NCBI GenBank assembly: GCA_903970255.1
Contig: CAJCHM010000031.1
Span: forward strand, 1 to 40,824
Direction of reading: 5' to 3'
DNA from: Acidobacteriota bacterium
Lineage (GTDB): Bacteria > Chlamydiota > Chlamydiia > Chlamydiales > Rhabdochlamydiaceae
Length of the DNA stretch: 40,824 bases
In this document: positions 17,610 to 27,152 of the stretch, in pieces
Layout of the letters: each line of letters starts with the position of its first letter
Position numbering within the stretch: the stretch's first letter is position 1
Translations under genes and position numbers: made by a program
Notes under the pieces: model-generated
What the model saw: the letters and a program-made list of their open reading frames with translations, nothing else
Databases searched by the model: none
What the model was told of the DNA's origin: nothing

Positions 17610-18381
17610 TTTTGATTTACAACGGTTTGAGATTGCGCCAGGAGTGGAAGTTGCCTATCTCGGCCCTCCTTTGAATGCGGGCCCTCTGCCGGCATTGTTT
17701 TACCTTGCACTCTCTGATGAAGATAGTCTTTGTTTAGATCCCTTTAATCAACCTGCCGCCTATCTAGCCTCTCTTCCGATGAGAATTTTTTCTATGACGA
17801 TTCCCGGCCATGAGAACAAATTACCCCCTACAAATGCGCTCAATGTCTGGGCAAGTGAAATCATTTTGGGGAATAATGTCATTCATGCGTTTGTAGAAAA
17901 AATCAAACTGGCAGTTAAGACACTTCTTTCTAGGGAAGTTTTAATAGAGGATCGATTGGCTATCGCTGGGCTATCGCGCGGAGCATTCATCGCTGCCCAT
18001 GCCGCTGCCGCAATTGCGCAATTTCAATGGATCTTAGGATTTGCACCGCTTACTCAATTAGACTCTATTAAAGAGTTTCAAACTCTTGCTAACCACCCCA
18101 TTGTTGAATCCCTTTCTTTAGAGCATCTCACACTTAAGCTTGCTGATCGGAGCACTCGGTTTTACATCGGCAATCTCGATACCAGAGTTGGAACAGGCAA
18201 TTGTTTTGATTTCATCGAAAAACTTGCAAAAACAGCAAGTGAAAATAATATCCGATCGCCCCGTGTTGAACTTATGATCGGACCTTCGATTGGCAGAGAT
18301 GGTCATGGCACATCCAAAGAAATTTTTCATGCAGGGGCTCAATGGATCGCAGAATCTTTAAAGGCTATCGATGTTTTGTGA
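17599..18381 (+). CDS. Alpha/beta-hydrolase-like protein
   Basis: The product of about 260 residues has AIAGLSRGAFIAAHAAAA (about residue 140), a nucleophile elbow G-x-S-x-G in a strand-turn-helix setting, and an aspartate in IGNLDTRVG and a histidine in GRDGHGTS that could complete a Ser-Asp-His triad. I chose the ATG at 17599 because it overlaps the pcnB end by 11 bases and starts MTNNFDL. The open frame extends 66 bases further upstream within pcnB. It is sandwiched between pcnB and lpxB with 11-base overlaps on both sides, so all three are likely translated from one mRNA. The substrate is unknown. Confidence 0.7.
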   Translation: MTNNFDLQRFEIAPGVEVAYLGPPLNAGPLPALFYLALSDEDSLCLDPFNQPAAYLASLPMRIFSMTIPGHENKLPPTNALNVWASEIILGNNVIHAFVEKIKLAVKTLLSREVLIEDRLAIAGLSRGAFIAAHAAAAIAQFQWILGFAPLTQLDSIKEFQTLANHPIVESLSLEHLTLKLADRSTRFYIGNLDTRVGTGNCFDFIEKLAKTASENNIRSPRVELMIGPSIGRDGHGTSKEIFHAGAQWIAESLKAIDVL

Positions 18382-19516
18382 TTTTTTTGTCTTCGCAGGG
18401 GAAAGAAGTGGCGATCTTCATGGGGAAAAGCTGCTCAAAGCCTTGCTTGAAAAAAATCCCGATTTGACAATTTGCGGTGTCGCTGGGCCCAAAATGCGCT
18501 CCACCGGGATGGACTGTGTTCTTCCCATGGAGGAATTTCAGGTGATGGGATTCATCGATGTTTTTTTATCCTTGCCCAAACTTTACCGCCAATTTTTTTT
18601 TGTGGCAGAAACGATCCTGAAATTGAATCCGGGTGCCGTGATCACTATCGACTATCCCGGATTTAATTTAAGGCTAGCCAGACACCTGCGCAAACATGGA
18701 TACAAAGGGAAACTCATCCATTTTATTTGCCCATCGGTTTGGGCCTGGGGGAAAAAAAGAATCCCTCTGATGGCTCAAAACCTCGACCTTCTTCTGTGTA
18801 TCCTCCCCTTTGAAAAAGAGATCTTTGCAAAAACTCCCCTCAATGCCGTCTATGTAGGCCATCCTCTTTTGGAAAGGCTCAAGACCTACTCCTACAAAAA
18901 AATGGCGCTGCCTCAAGACAAAAAAGTTATCGCACTATTTCCCGGTAGCAGAAAGAAAGAGATTATGCGCAACCTCCCTCTTCAACTGGAGGCTGTGATA
19001 AAATTAATGGAAAACCACGATGATCTCCATGTTGTACTGTGCGTCTCTGATGAAAAGTTCCGTCCCCTCATCGCAACTATTCTGAAACAGAAAGGATCGA
19101 GAGAAAATTGGATTTCACTTGTTTCTGCTGATTATACTTATGAATTGATGAAACAGGCCCATCTGGCAATTGCAAAATCGGGAACAGTAACGCTAGAGCT
19201 TGCCTTGCATGGGACTCCCACTGTGGTGACTTACGCCGTATCCCGCTTAGACAAAATCATCGCCTATGACATTCTGCGGATCCGTCTTCCCTTCTACTGT
19301 CTTGTCAATATCATTGCTCAAAAACAAGTGTTTCCTGAGCTCATCGGACCCCACTGTACTTCAAAAAATATCGTTGAAAAAGCAAAAGAGCTACTGGAAG
19401 GGCCCACCCGCATTAAAATTAAAAATGATTGTTTGGGCGTAGTCGAACAACTCGGAAGAAAAGAAACCTCAAAAGAAGCTGCCGATCAGATTCTGAAATT
19501 TTGCAGTTCAGACTAG
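18371..19516 (+). CDS. lpxB: Lipid-A-disaccharide synthase
   Basis: LpxB (GT19) joins UDP-diacylglucosamine and lipid X to the lipid A disaccharide at the inner membrane. The 381-residue protein has the N-terminal FVFAGERSGDLHG (usual GE-x-SGD), DYPGFNLRLARHLRK (about 98), CPSVWAWG (about 120), LPFEKEIF, GHPLLE (about 164), LFPGSRKKEI (about 192) and the C-terminal AIAKSGTVTLELAL (about 273) with GTPTVVTY. Length is normal for stand-alone LpxB. The chlamydial enzyme I recall is much longer because it carries an additional membrane domain. A second lpxB lies at the end of this window. Confidence 0.95.
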   Translation: MFCDFFVFAGERSGDLHGEKLLKALLEKNPDLTICGVAGPKMRSTGMDCVLPMEEFQVMGFIDVFLSLPKLYRQFFFVAETILKLNPGAVITIDYPGFNLRLARHLRKHGYKGKLIHFICPSVWAWGKKRIPLMAQNLDLLLCILPFEKEIFAKTPLNAVYVGHPLLERLKTYSYKKMALPQDKKVIALFPGSRKKEIMRNLPLQLEAVIKLMENHDDLHVVLCVSDEKFRPLIATILKQKGSRENWISLVSADYTYELMKQAHLAIAKSGTVTLELALHGTPTVVTYAVSRLDKIIAYDILRIRLPFYCLVNIIAQKQVFPELIGPHCTSKNIVEKAKELLEGPTRIKIKNDCLGVVEQLGRKETSKEAADQILKFCSSD

Positions 19517-19570
19517 CTACCAATTCTACTTTGCCCTACAATCTGTTCAATTTTTCGATGGAGAAATTCA

Positions 19571-20035
19571 ATGGAAAACTTAAAAATTTATATCGACAGA
19601 TTAAAAAACGGCGATACCGTTAAGATCGAAGAAACGCTGCAGCCCGACTTCCTTGCCATTGAAGATGACGAACTTCTTTTTGAAGATCCGATCCAACTCA
19701 AAGCAGAGGCCTATCTCGCAGATGAACATCTAGTCATCCAACTCAATATCACCACAACTGCATACCTTCCCTGTTCCATCTGCAATGATCCTGTTTCTAC
19801 CCCCATTTCTGCAAAAAATATTTATCTGACATACCCTTTATCGGAAATTAAAAGTGCCATTTTTGATTTGACCGAACAGGTGCGTGAGACCACTCTTTTG
19901 CAAACCCCTCTTTTTGCTGAATGCAATGAAGGTAAGTGCCCTGAGCGGGAAACAATTAAAAAATTCCTTAAGGCAGAGGAGAATCCTGCAGCCCCTTGTC
20001 AGACCATCAACTTCCCCTTTGCGGATTTAAAGTGA
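19571..20035 (+). CDS. DUF177 (YceD-like) protein upstream of rpmF
   Basis: The 154-residue protein carries the DUF177/YceD pattern: YLPCSICNDPVSTPIS (CxxC, about residue 71), an acidic middle, then ECNEGKCPERETI near the C terminus. In bacteria and plastids this family is encoded next to rpmF and linked to 23S rRNA accumulation or ribosome assembly. GGAG eight bases before the ATG supports the start. A family-A palindrome separates it from rpmF, 180 bases downstream. Confidence 0.85.
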   Translation: MENLKIYIDRLKNGDTVKIEETLQPDFLAIEDDELLFEDPIQLKAEAYLADEHLVIQLNITTTAYLPCSICNDPVSTPISAKNIYLTYPLSEIKSAIFDLTEQVRETTLLQTPLFAECNEGKCPERETIKKFLKAEENPAAPCQTINFPFADLK

Positions 20036-20036
20036 T

Positions 20037-20147
20037 CCGGCTGAACTTTAGCCATTGGAGCGGGGCGCTTTTCCCAGATAGCATCCTCCTGCCCAGGGGA
20101 TCCTATCTGGGAAAAGCGCCCCGCTCCAATGGCTAAAGTTCAGCCGG
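20037..20147. repeat. Family A palindrome, copy 2 (near-perfect, short form)
   Basis: The arms CCGGCTGAACTTTAGCCATT... and ...AATGGCTAAAGTTCAGCCGG pair over almost 50 bases with one mismatch (GATAGCATCC / GGATCCTATC), around a central TCCTGCCCAGG. This copy lacks the inner ATTTTGTAATGG arms of copies 1 and 3. It begins immediately after the DUF177 gene stop. Confidence 0.9.
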
Positions 20148-20159
20148 AGGGAATTGCCT

Positions 20160-20186
20160 TTGAAAATAAAACACTCTTATTATAAA
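20160..20186 (+). promoter_or_regulatory. Possible rpmF-plsX promoter
   Basis: TTGAAA and TATAAA are separated by 15 bases, with the repeat ending 12 bases upstream. The spacing is shorter than ideal. The palindrome probably interrupts read-through from the DUF177 gene, so a local promoter is plausible. Confidence 0.35.
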
Positions 20187-20214
20187 CTGGGTATCATTTT
20201 TATGGAGAATTATT

Positions 20215-20397
20215 ATGGCAGTACCACGTAATCGAACATCAAACGCTCGAAAAAACTCAAGACGCGCTCATCACGCTAAAAAGCCAAAGAACACATCCGC
20301 ATGCACCAATTGTGCAAAAGCTTGTATCGCGCACAGAATTTGCCCCCATTGTGGTTTTTATGATGGACGTGCGGTGATGCATGCGAGGGCTGAGTAA
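20215..20397 (+). CDS. rpmF: 50S ribosomal protein L32
   Basis: The 60-residue product begins MAVPRNRTSNARKNSRRAH and has the zinc-binding pattern CTNC and CPHCGFYDG typical of zinc-containing L32. GGAG lies nine bases before the ATG. The gene overlaps the proposed plsX start by 17 bases, which suggests translational coupling between a ribosomal protein and phospholipid synthesis, a common bacterial arrangement. Confidence 0.97.
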   Translation: MAVPRNRTSNARKNSRRAHHAKKPKNTSACTNCAKACIAHRICPHCGFYDGRAVMHARAE

Positions 20398-21397
20398 GAT
20401 TGACGGGGGGATCGCTCCTTGCCATATTGGGATTGATTTGTTGGGAAGCGATACTCCTCCCCATCAACTTTTGGAAGCGATCCTCTCTTTTTCAAGAGAG
20501 CTGGATCCTATGGTCTACCTCACACTTTTTGGAACTTCTGAACTTTTCAGCAGCGCAAGCTCACCCTCGACTCAAATTCTCTTCCATCCTGTTCAAGAGA
20601 TCATCGGCATGGATGAGGCGCCTCTGAGTGCAATCCGACGGAAAAAAAATTCCTCTCTTTGCATCGGCATTCAAATGATCAAACAAAAACATCTGCATGC
20701 CTTTATTTCTGCTGGAAACACAGGGGCTCTAATGGCATGTGCTAAGATTGAGCTTCCCGAACTCCCCTCAATAGAGCGCCCTGCCTTCCTTACACTGCTA
20801 CCGACAAAGCACTCTCAGATCGCAGTCTTGGATGTCGGTGCCAATACCTCATATAAAGCAAGCCATCTTGTGCAGTTTGCCGCCATGGGAATTGCCTACC
20901 AAAAAGGGCGCGGCATTGAAATCCCTACAGTCGGCTTGTTAAATATCGGTTCTGAAGCTAAAAAGGGGACCCCGGAGCTTCAACTGGCCTACAATGAGCT
21001 ATTGCATTTAAGCCAGAAGAAAAACACCTCCTTCCTATTTTCTGGCAATATCGAGGGGCGCGATGTCTTCCACTCAAAAATTGATGTCTTAGTCACTGAC
21101 GGATTTACTGGAAATGTGTTTTTGAAAACCGCGGAAGGAATTGCAGCGGTTATATTAGAGGAGCTTCAAATCTTAAATACAAATGACAGTCTGCACGCTC
21201 CACTCTCTGCCTTACGCCAGAGGCTCTGTTACGCTGAGCACCCCGGCGCAATCCTTTGCGGTATCGATGGCATTGTTCTGAAATGCCACGGGAGCTCAAA
21301 TCCGATAAGTCTCATTCGAAGCATTACAACAGCTAAAAGGCTGGTATCCCACTCTTTTCTTACCCAGATCAAGGAGGAAATAAAAAAGATTATTTGA
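20381..21397 (+). CDS. plsX: Phosphate acyltransferase PlsX
   Basis: PlsX converts acyl-ACP to acyl-phosphate in phospholipid synthesis. The 338-residue protein shows IGIDLLGSDTPPHQLL at the N terminus (family: D-x-MGGD; here LGSD), AFISAGNTGALMACA (about 107), LDVGANTSYKASHLVQF (about 147), GLLNIGSEAKKGTPE and VTDGFTGNVFLKTAEG (about 237). The glycine-rich motif has LGSD in place of MGGD, an unusual variant. The annotated start overlaps rpmF; no better ATG lies before the core. Together with the downstream plsB it suggests a local phospholipid module. Confidence 0.92.
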   Translation: MRGLSKIDGGIAPCHIGIDLLGSDTPPHQLLEAILSFSRELDPMVYLTLFGTSELFSSASSPSTQILFHPVQEIIGMDEAPLSAIRRKKNSSLCIGIQMIKQKHLHAFISAGNTGALMACAKIELPELPSIERPAFLTLLPTKHSQIAVLDVGANTSYKASHLVQFAAMGIAYQKGRGIEIPTVGLLNIGSEAKKGTPELQLAYNELLHLSQKKNTSFLFSGNIEGRDVFHSKIDVLVTDGFTGNVFLKTAEGIAAVILEELQILNTNDSLHAPLSALRQRLCYAEHPGAILCGIDGIVLKCHGSSNPISLIRSITTAKRLVSHSFLTQIKEEIKKII

Positions 21398-21499
21398 GGA
21401 AGAAATTGCTGTTTATTTTTGTGGAAAAAGAAGTTGAAATCCCTTAAGCTTACCACTATCGACAACAAGATTACTTCAAAATTTATTTCCGGGGATCCG

Positions 21500-23044
21500 A
21501 TGAAAGAAATTCTGCTCAATATTGAATCAAAAGAGACCCGCTACGCTGTGTTGATCAATGGAGCCCTTTATGACTTGATCATTGAAAGAAAGAAGAACCG
21601 TCAGCTAGCCGGTAACGTCTACCGAGGGAAAGTTACCAACATCCTTCACAACATCCAATCTGCCTTCATTGACATCAACGAAGGAGAAAATGGATTCATT
21701 CACATTTCCGATATCATTGAAAATACTCAGAAATTTCAAGAGATGTTTGAAATGGATTTTGACTGGGATATGGAGAATACAAAAAAATCCTCTGGCCAGC
21801 GCAAAGAAACGGACATCTCTAAAATCATGAAAATCGACCAACCTGTTTTGGTCCAGGTCGTGAAAGAACCGATTGGCACAAAAGGAGCGCGCCTGACCTC
21901 AAACGTCTCCCTCCCCGGCCGCTATCTCGTCTTACTCCCCAACACCCCTCATCGCGGAGTCTCCCGAAAAATCGAAGACGCCGCCTCGCGCGACCGACTG
22001 AAAAAACTGATCCGCGCTTTTGAGATGCCCAACGACATGGGCCTCATCTGCCGGACAGCCAGTGTCGATGCAACTCCGGAGATGTTAATTGCAGAAGCTA
22101 CCGATCTGCATAAAACCTGGCAGAACATCGTTGAAAATTTTCAAAAATCGAGCAAACCCACTTGTCTTTTTGAAGAATCGGATCTTATTAAACGCGCTGT
22201 CCTGACGGCTGTCGATAAGAAATTCGATCGCCTTCTCGTCGACGACTACGCCACCTATCAGCGCTGTAAAAAACTCTATGCTAGATACAGCGGCGAGCAC
22301 ATCCTCAAGATCGAACTCTATCGCGATAAGTCTCCCATGTTTGAGCGTTTTAACGTCGAGCGTGAAATCGACAAAGCATTAAAGCGCAAAATTTGGCTAC
22401 CCAGCGGCGGCTATCTCTTTTTTGACCGGACTGAAGCGATGTACACCATCGATGTTAACTCAGGGCGCAGCACCCATCAAAGCTCAACTTGCGATGTGGA
22501 GGAGGCTCTGGTTCGCATTAACATGGAAGCTGCTGAAGAGATTGCGCGCCAACTACGCATTCGCAATGTCGGCGGCCTTGTGATTTGCGATTTCATCGAT
22601 ATGCGCTCACGCAAAAACCAGCGCCGCGTACTCGACCGCCTCAAAGAGGCGATGAAAGATGATTCCGCTAAATGCACCATCTTAGGAATGAGTGAATTTG
22701 GACTTGTTGAAATGACAAGGCAGCGGAGCAGAGAATCCCTCACACAGACTATTTTTACCAACTGCCCCTACTGCTCCGGAAGCGGCATGATTAAAAGTCA
22801 TGAAAGTGTTTCTGTAGAGGTGGAACGCGCGATTAAAAAACTGATCAACCAACAACAGCAATTTGGCTTAGAAATGATCTCCCATCCCGATCTAGATCAT
22901 TATTTAAACCAGCAAGATAAAGAGAATTTGCGCAAAATTGCGCAAAAACTCAACGCCGAATTGCGTTTTGGCAATGATGATACGCTTCACTTGAATGAAT
23001 TCCAATTTTACTCAACGACTAATGGAAAAAAACTCGAAGTCTAA
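21500..23044 (+). CDS. rng: Ribonuclease E/G family endoribonuclease
   Basis: RNase G/E cleaves single-stranded AU-rich RNA in rRNA maturation and mRNA decay. The product is about 514 residues. It begins with MKEILLNIESKETRYAVL and an S1-type segment (GNVYRGKVTNILHNIQSAFIDI, about 40-60), followed by the RNase H/DNase-I-like catalytic part with AMYTIDVNSGRST (about 315) and CDFIDM (about 365; the second catalytic Asp). A zinc-link CPYCSGSG lies near residue 428. The long C-terminal scaffold of RNase E is absent. The frame opens earlier at 21419, but GGGGATCCG before 21500 and the family start favour the later ATG. Confidence 0.93.
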   Translation: MKEILLNIESKETRYAVLINGALYDLIIERKKNRQLAGNVYRGKVTNILHNIQSAFIDINEGENGFIHISDIIENTQKFQEMFEMDFDWDMENTKKSSGQRKETDISKIMKIDQPVLVQVVKEPIGTKGARLTSNVSLPGRYLVLLPNTPHRGVSRKIEDAASRDRLKKLIRAFEMPNDMGLICRTASVDATPEMLIAEATDLHKTWQNIVENFQKSSKPTCLFEESDLIKRAVLTAVDKKFDRLLVDDYATYQRCKKLYARYSGEHILKIELYRDKSPMFERFNVEREIDKALKRKIWLPSGGYLFFDRTEAMYTIDVNSGRSTHQSSTCDVEEALVRINMEAAEEIARQLRIRNVGGLVICDFIDMRSRKNQRRVLDRLKEAMKDDSAKCTILGMSEFGLVEMTRQRSRESLTQTIFTNCPYCSGSGMIKSHESVSVEVERAIKKLINQQQQFGLEMISHPDLDHYLNQQDKENLRKIAQKLNAELRFGNDDTLHLNEFQFYSTTNGKKLEV

Positions 23045-24035
23045 ATCTTTTTTTTCACAGCTGGAACAGTATATCGAGGAGGGATCGATCCCTCCTAAAT
23101 ATAAGCAGATCGTTGAAAAATTCTATCTCTGCTACAAAGAAGCGATTGCTGGCAATGGGGAGATAGCAGGTGCACATGATGAGGTCTTCTTCAGATTGCT
23201 CAATCTCATTAAGCAACAGTGTCAAAATCCTTTTGAGTTTCAACCTTACCACTCTAAAATTCGTACACCCTTTGATTACTATCAATTTGGTCAAGATCTA
23301 ATCAAACCGCTGGTCGACCTTCCCCATTCGACCATCAATGGATTGGAATATCTTCGGGAGGTCGCCGCTTTGCTTGATAAAGGGGAAAATGCGATCTTTT
23401 TGGCCAACCACCAGACAGAAGCTGATCCTCAGGCAATCAGCATTCTACTAGAAAATACCTATCCCCACATTGCCGAAGAGATGATCTTTGTCGCTGGTGA
23501 GCGCGTCATCACCGATCCCCTGGCCGTTCCAGCCAGTATGGGACGCAACTTGCTTTGCATTTACTCCAAGCGCTACATCGATAATCCCCCTGAAGAAAAA
23601 ATGAGAAAACAGCTGCACAACAAACGCACCATGGATTTAATGAGCCAACTACTTAGCGAAGGAGGAAAAGCCATCTATGTTGCCCCAAGCGGCGGAAGAG
23701 ATAGACCCAATACAGATGGTGTTGTTGAGGTGGCCCCCTTTGATCCCCAGAGCATTGAAATGCTCTACCTGATGGCTCAAAGAGCCGGCCATCCCACCCA
23801 TTTCTATCCACTGGCTCTCAAAACCTTCGAGCTCCTCCCACCTCCTCAAACGGTGCAAGTAGAGCTTGGAGAGGTGCGCATTACCAAACGCGCCCCCATC
23901 CACATCGCCTTTGGCCCCAAAATTGACATGGAACACTTCCCCGGAAGCGATTGCAAAGATAAGCATGAGCGGCGCGCTGCCAGAGCTGAACATATCTGCG
24001 GCCTTGTGAGGAAAGATTACGCTAAGTTTTTGTGA
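23022..24035 (+). CDS. plsB: Glycerol-3-phosphate acyltransferase, plastid/chlamydial soluble type
   Basis: This enzyme makes lysophosphatidic acid from glycerol-3-phosphate and an acyl donor. The protein of about 337 residues has no membrane helices. It carries the H-x4-D catalytic motif in FLANHQTEADPQ (about 130), GRNLLCIYSKRYI (about 178) and YVAPSGGRDRP (about 220), the block 3-type glycerol-phosphate site. This layout resembles the plant chloroplast ATS1 enzyme, as recorded for chlamydial PlsB. The start at 23022 overlaps the end of the RNase gene by 23 bases; an in-frame ATG at 22995 would add nine residues. Confidence 0.9.
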   Translation: MEKNSKSKSFFSQLEQYIEEGSIPPKYKQIVEKFYLCYKEAIAGNGEIAGAHDEVFFRLLNLIKQQCQNPFEFQPYHSKIRTPFDYYQFGQDLIKPLVDLPHSTINGLEYLREVAALLDKGENAIFLANHQTEADPQAISILLENTYPHIAEEMIFVAGERVITDPLAVPASMGRNLLCIYSKRYIDNPPEEKMRKQLHNKRTMDLMSQLLSEGGKAIYVAPSGGRDRPNTDGVVEVAPFDPQSIEMLYLMAQRAGHPTHFYPLALKTFELLPPPQTVQVELGEVRITKRAPIHIAFGPKIDMEHFPGSDCKDKHERRAARAEHICGLVRKDYAKFL

Positions 24036-24052
24036 GCATTATAATTCGACTC

Positions 24053-24104
24053 TCCCGCGGGCGCTATCTAGAAAAACCGCCCCGCTCCAATGGCTAAAGT
24101 CCAG
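24053..24104. repeat. Family A palindrome, right half only (copy 4)
   Basis: GGGCGCTATCTAGAAAAACC and CCAATGGCTAAAGTCCAG match the right half of copies 1 and 3, with one changed base. The left arm is missing, so this is a decayed or partial copy. Confidence 0.85.
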
Positions 24105-24106
24105 TC

Positions 24107-24139
24107 AGAGAAACACGGGGCCTAGCCCCGGGTTTCTCT
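24107..24139. terminator. Strong hairpin downstream of plsB
   Basis: AGAGAAACACGGGG and CCCCGGGTTTCTCT pair around a CCTAG loop, with one mismatch. There is no T-run after it, so it could be a rho-dependent or processing hairpin rather than a classic terminator. Confidence 0.45.
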
Positions 24140-24240
24140 ATTGGGTTCTAGACAAATTTGCCTGCTTAGATCCTCCCTTCATCATCCAATTGCAAAATTC
24201 TCCTGCTTTAGTGCATCATGAGGCAAAATAGGAGATAGCC

Positions 24241-27147
24241 ATGCTTTGCAGGAAACCGACCGCATTTTTGAGCCTTTTGCTTTTAACTGCTCTTCCAATC
24301 AACTCCCAAGAGAGCCTGGCGCCTCAAAACTCCTATCAAGTCGTCGAAGATAGGGCAACCCTTCCCATCCTCAATCCTGCACTAGAGGGAAGAAAAGTTG
24401 AAAAGCTCATTTTAGACAATGGGCTGCAGGTTTATCTCATCTCTGACCCGGGCGCTGATCAATCTGCAGCAGGGGTTGCCGTTGGAGCGGGTTCCTGGGA
24501 AGATCCGAAAGAATATCCGGGAATGGCCCACTTTCTCGAACATATGCTCTTTATGGGAACAGAAGCCTATCCTAATGAATTTGAATACATGCAATTCATC
24601 AATGACCATGGCGGCAGCGTGAATGCATTCACAGCATCTGATCGCACGGTGTACATGTTTTCGGTGAATAATGAAGGTTTTGAAGAATCGCTTGACCGGT
24701 TCTCCCACTTTTTCATCGATCCCCTCTTGTCCCCCAACTGCATCAATAGAGAATTGCATGCTGTCGATCAAGAGCATTCCAAAAATATCGAACACGATGG
24801 GTGGCGGCAATACATGATCATGAAAGAGAGTGGAAACCCCAATCACCCCTCTAGTGCTTTCTCCACTGGCAATGCTCAAACACTCTCCGGAATTCCGCAA
24901 TCTGCTTTGCGCAACTGGTATCAAACCCACTATAGCGCCGACCAGATGCACCTAGTGATGATCTCCCCTTTATCGATTGAGGAGATGCGCTCGCTTGCAA
25001 TCCAGGACTTTTCTAGAGTGCCGTTGTTTAAAGTTTCACAAAAACAACTTCCCGCCAATATGACATCTGCAAAGCAGCGCGGGTCTATGATTTTTATTAA
25101 ACCTGTCAAAGATATCAAACAGCTCTCTTTGAATTGGGAAGTTCCGGCAATCTATGCAGAAGACATCAATCGGCAAGCCCCCTCCCTGATTGCCTATGCC
25201 CTTGGCCAAGAAGGGGAAAACAGCCTCACCCAAGTGCTCAAAAATGAAAAAATCGCAGAAGGGGTTCGGGTGAGCTGCGATAGATTTAGCAAGCAAAGCC
25301 TCTTTTTTTCCATCGATATTATGCTCACAGATTACGGTTTGACAGCGATCGATACCGCGATTGGACGGGTCTTTGAAACGATTGCACGTTTAAAAAAAGA
25401 AGGATTTCCCGCTTATCTTTTTGAGGAGATCCAGACGATGGCTAAATTAAACTATCAATTCCAATCGCGCGATGATGCTTTTCATACAATCATGCATATC
25501 GCTTCCGATATCCCCTATGAAGATCTCTCCACTTTTCCAGAAAAAACCCTCATTCCAACGCAATACGATCCTGCTTTTGTCCAATCTTTTGTCGATACCC
25601 TCAAATCAGAAAATTGCCTCTATTTTGTGCTGGCCGATCCTAAAAAAACAGGGGTTCCAACCGACACAAAAGAAAAGTGGATGCATGCAGAATATGCGAT
25701 CAAGCCGATCACCTCATCTCACCTTATAGGATGGAATCGGGTCGAACCCATCCCCATCCTTCAACTTCCACAGCCTAACCCCTATTTGCCAAAAAATCTC
25801 GAGCTTATCTCCTCAGCTCAAAAACACACTCAAGACAACCCTCTACTGCTTGCATCTGATGCGGGAAGCTGCATTTACTATGCTGCAGATACTAGGTACA
25901 AGGTCCCAGAAGTTTGCTGCCTGTTTAGTTTTCAATCTCCATTGATTGACAATACTGCCACCTCGCAGGTGCTGTGCGATCTCTATGTAAGAGCTCTTTC
26001 TGAAAAACTCTCCTCCGATCTTTCTTTAGCATCCAGCGCTGGGCTATCGACTCGATTTTATATGGATGACTTTAAACTGAAGATGAATCTCTCTGGCTAT
26101 AACGATAAGGCGCCTCTGCTCTTAACCCAAATCTTCTCCTCATTTAACGCTATAGCCCCAACAAAAGAAGAATTTGAAATCTACCAAACTTCGCTCAAGT
26201 CGGATTACGACAACTCATCCAAAGAGCTCCCAGTAAAGCAAGCAATGGAGCAACTCGATGGGGTTCTATTTAATAAACCCACTGAACTTGAGAAATTGGC
26301 CGCAATCCAAACTGTTTCCTACGATCAGTTCATTCTATTTGCCAAAAACCTCTTCCAAAGGGCATATACGCAAGGGATGATCTACGGCAATCTTAGCCGC
26401 CAAGATGCTACAGCATTATGGAAAGATTTGCAGAGCGAGATTTCCTCTCAACCTTTCCCCGTCTCTGAACATCTTAAGAAGAAAGTCTTGGTACTTTCTG
26501 AAAAATACGGCCCCTATAAACTCATTGAGCAAACAGATCGTCAAGGTAGCGGTGTTCTCCTCCTTCTCCAAGAAGGACCCTTTACTTTCCCAAACAGAGC
26601 GATCCAGCAAATTTTAGGTTATGCGCTCTCCGACTCTTTCTTCGACACTCTGCGGACCAAACAACAAACAGCCTATATCGCTAAAGCATGGAATACCGAA
26701 GAAGAGCGGCAACTGATGCAATTTTTTGCTGTGCAGTCAAGCACCCATGCACCAAGCGATTTACTTGCTCGCTTTGAACTTTTCTTAGAGAGCTTTGATA
26801 AGAATCTCAATGTTCAAATCCCTGAAGGAAGATTTGAGAGCATACGCGCTACGCTAATCACTCTTTTAAAAATGCCTCCGGAGAACATGCCAGCAATGGC
26901 ATCCAAGCTCGATGAGCTTGCATTTGAATATCACGATTTTAGCTGGATCAACAAACGGATTGAGAGCATGAAAAATTTAAGCTATGAGCAGTTCTGCCAG
27001 ATCTCGCATCAGCTCCTCTCGCGCAGTAATCCTCGCCGCTTAGCGATTCTGATGGAAGGGATGATCACTCCCGAAAATGACTTTCATTATGAACACATCA
27101 CTAAAGAAGACATAGGCAATCTCGGCTCTTTTATCACTGCCAAATAG
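24241..27147 (+). CDS. ptr: Secreted M16 (insulinase-type) metalloprotease
   Basis: Insulinase-family zinc protease of 968 residues with an N-terminal signal peptide (MLCRKPTAFLSLLLLTALP, ending near NSQES), so it probably acts in the periplasm. The catalytic inverzincin motif HFLEHMLFMGT lies about residue 97, with a downstream glutamate in the ELHAVDQEHSK segment (about 175) as third ligand. The four-domain clam-shell architecture is consistent with the length, including the inactive C-terminal half (TKQQTAYIAKAW). Pitrilysin (Ptr) is the closest named relative. It is placed beside plsB as I recall in C. trachomatis. It converges with the lipase-like gene. Confidence 0.9.
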   Translation: MLCRKPTAFLSLLLLTALPINSQESLAPQNSYQVVEDRATLPILNPALEGRKVEKLILDNGLQVYLISDPGADQSAAGVAVGAGSWEDPKEYPGMAHFLEHMLFMGTEAYPNEFEYMQFINDHGGSVNAFTASDRTVYMFSVNNEGFEESLDRFSHFFIDPLLSPNCINRELHAVDQEHSKNIEHDGWRQYMIMKESGNPNHPSSAFSTGNAQTLSGIPQSALRNWYQTHYSADQMHLVMISPLSIEEMRSLAIQDFSRVPLFKVSQKQLPANMTSAKQRGSMIFIKPVKDIKQLSLNWEVPAIYAEDINRQAPSLIAYALGQEGENSLTQVLKNEKIAEGVRVSCDRFSKQSLFFSIDIMLTDYGLTAIDTAIGRVFETIARLKKEGFPAYLFEEIQTMAKLNYQFQSRDDAFHTIMHIASDIPYEDLSTFPEKTLIPTQYDPAFVQSFVDTLKSENCLYFVLADPKKTGVPTDTKEKWMHAEYAIKPITSSHLIGWNRVEPIPILQLPQPNPYLPKNLELISSAQKHTQDNPLLLASDAGSCIYYAADTRYKVPEVCCLFSFQSPLIDNTATSQVLCDLYVRALSEKLSSDLSLASSAGLSTRFYMDDFKLKMNLSGYNDKAPLLLTQIFSSFNAIAPTKEEFEIYQTSLKSDYDNSSKELPVKQAMEQLDGVLFNKPTELEKLAAIQTVSYDQFILFAKNLFQRAYTQGMIYGNLSRQDATALWKDLQSEISSQPFPVSEHLKKKVLVLSEKYGPYKLIEQTDRQGSGVLLLLQEGPFTFPNRAIQQILGYALSDSFFDTLRTKQQTAYIAKAWNTEEERQLMQFFAVQSSTHAPSDLLARFELFLESFDKNLNVQIPEGRFESIRATLITLLKMPPENMPAMASKLDELAFEYHDFSWINKRIESMKNLSYEQFCQISHQLLSRSNPRRLAILMEGMITPENDFHYEHITKEDIGNLGSFITAK

Positions 27148-27152
27148 TCATT

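Noticed and set aside
24412-24951. Open frame of 179 codons antisense to the insulinase gene
   Set aside because: It lies wholly inside the catalytic part of a well-supported gene and has no ribosome site or recognisable motif.
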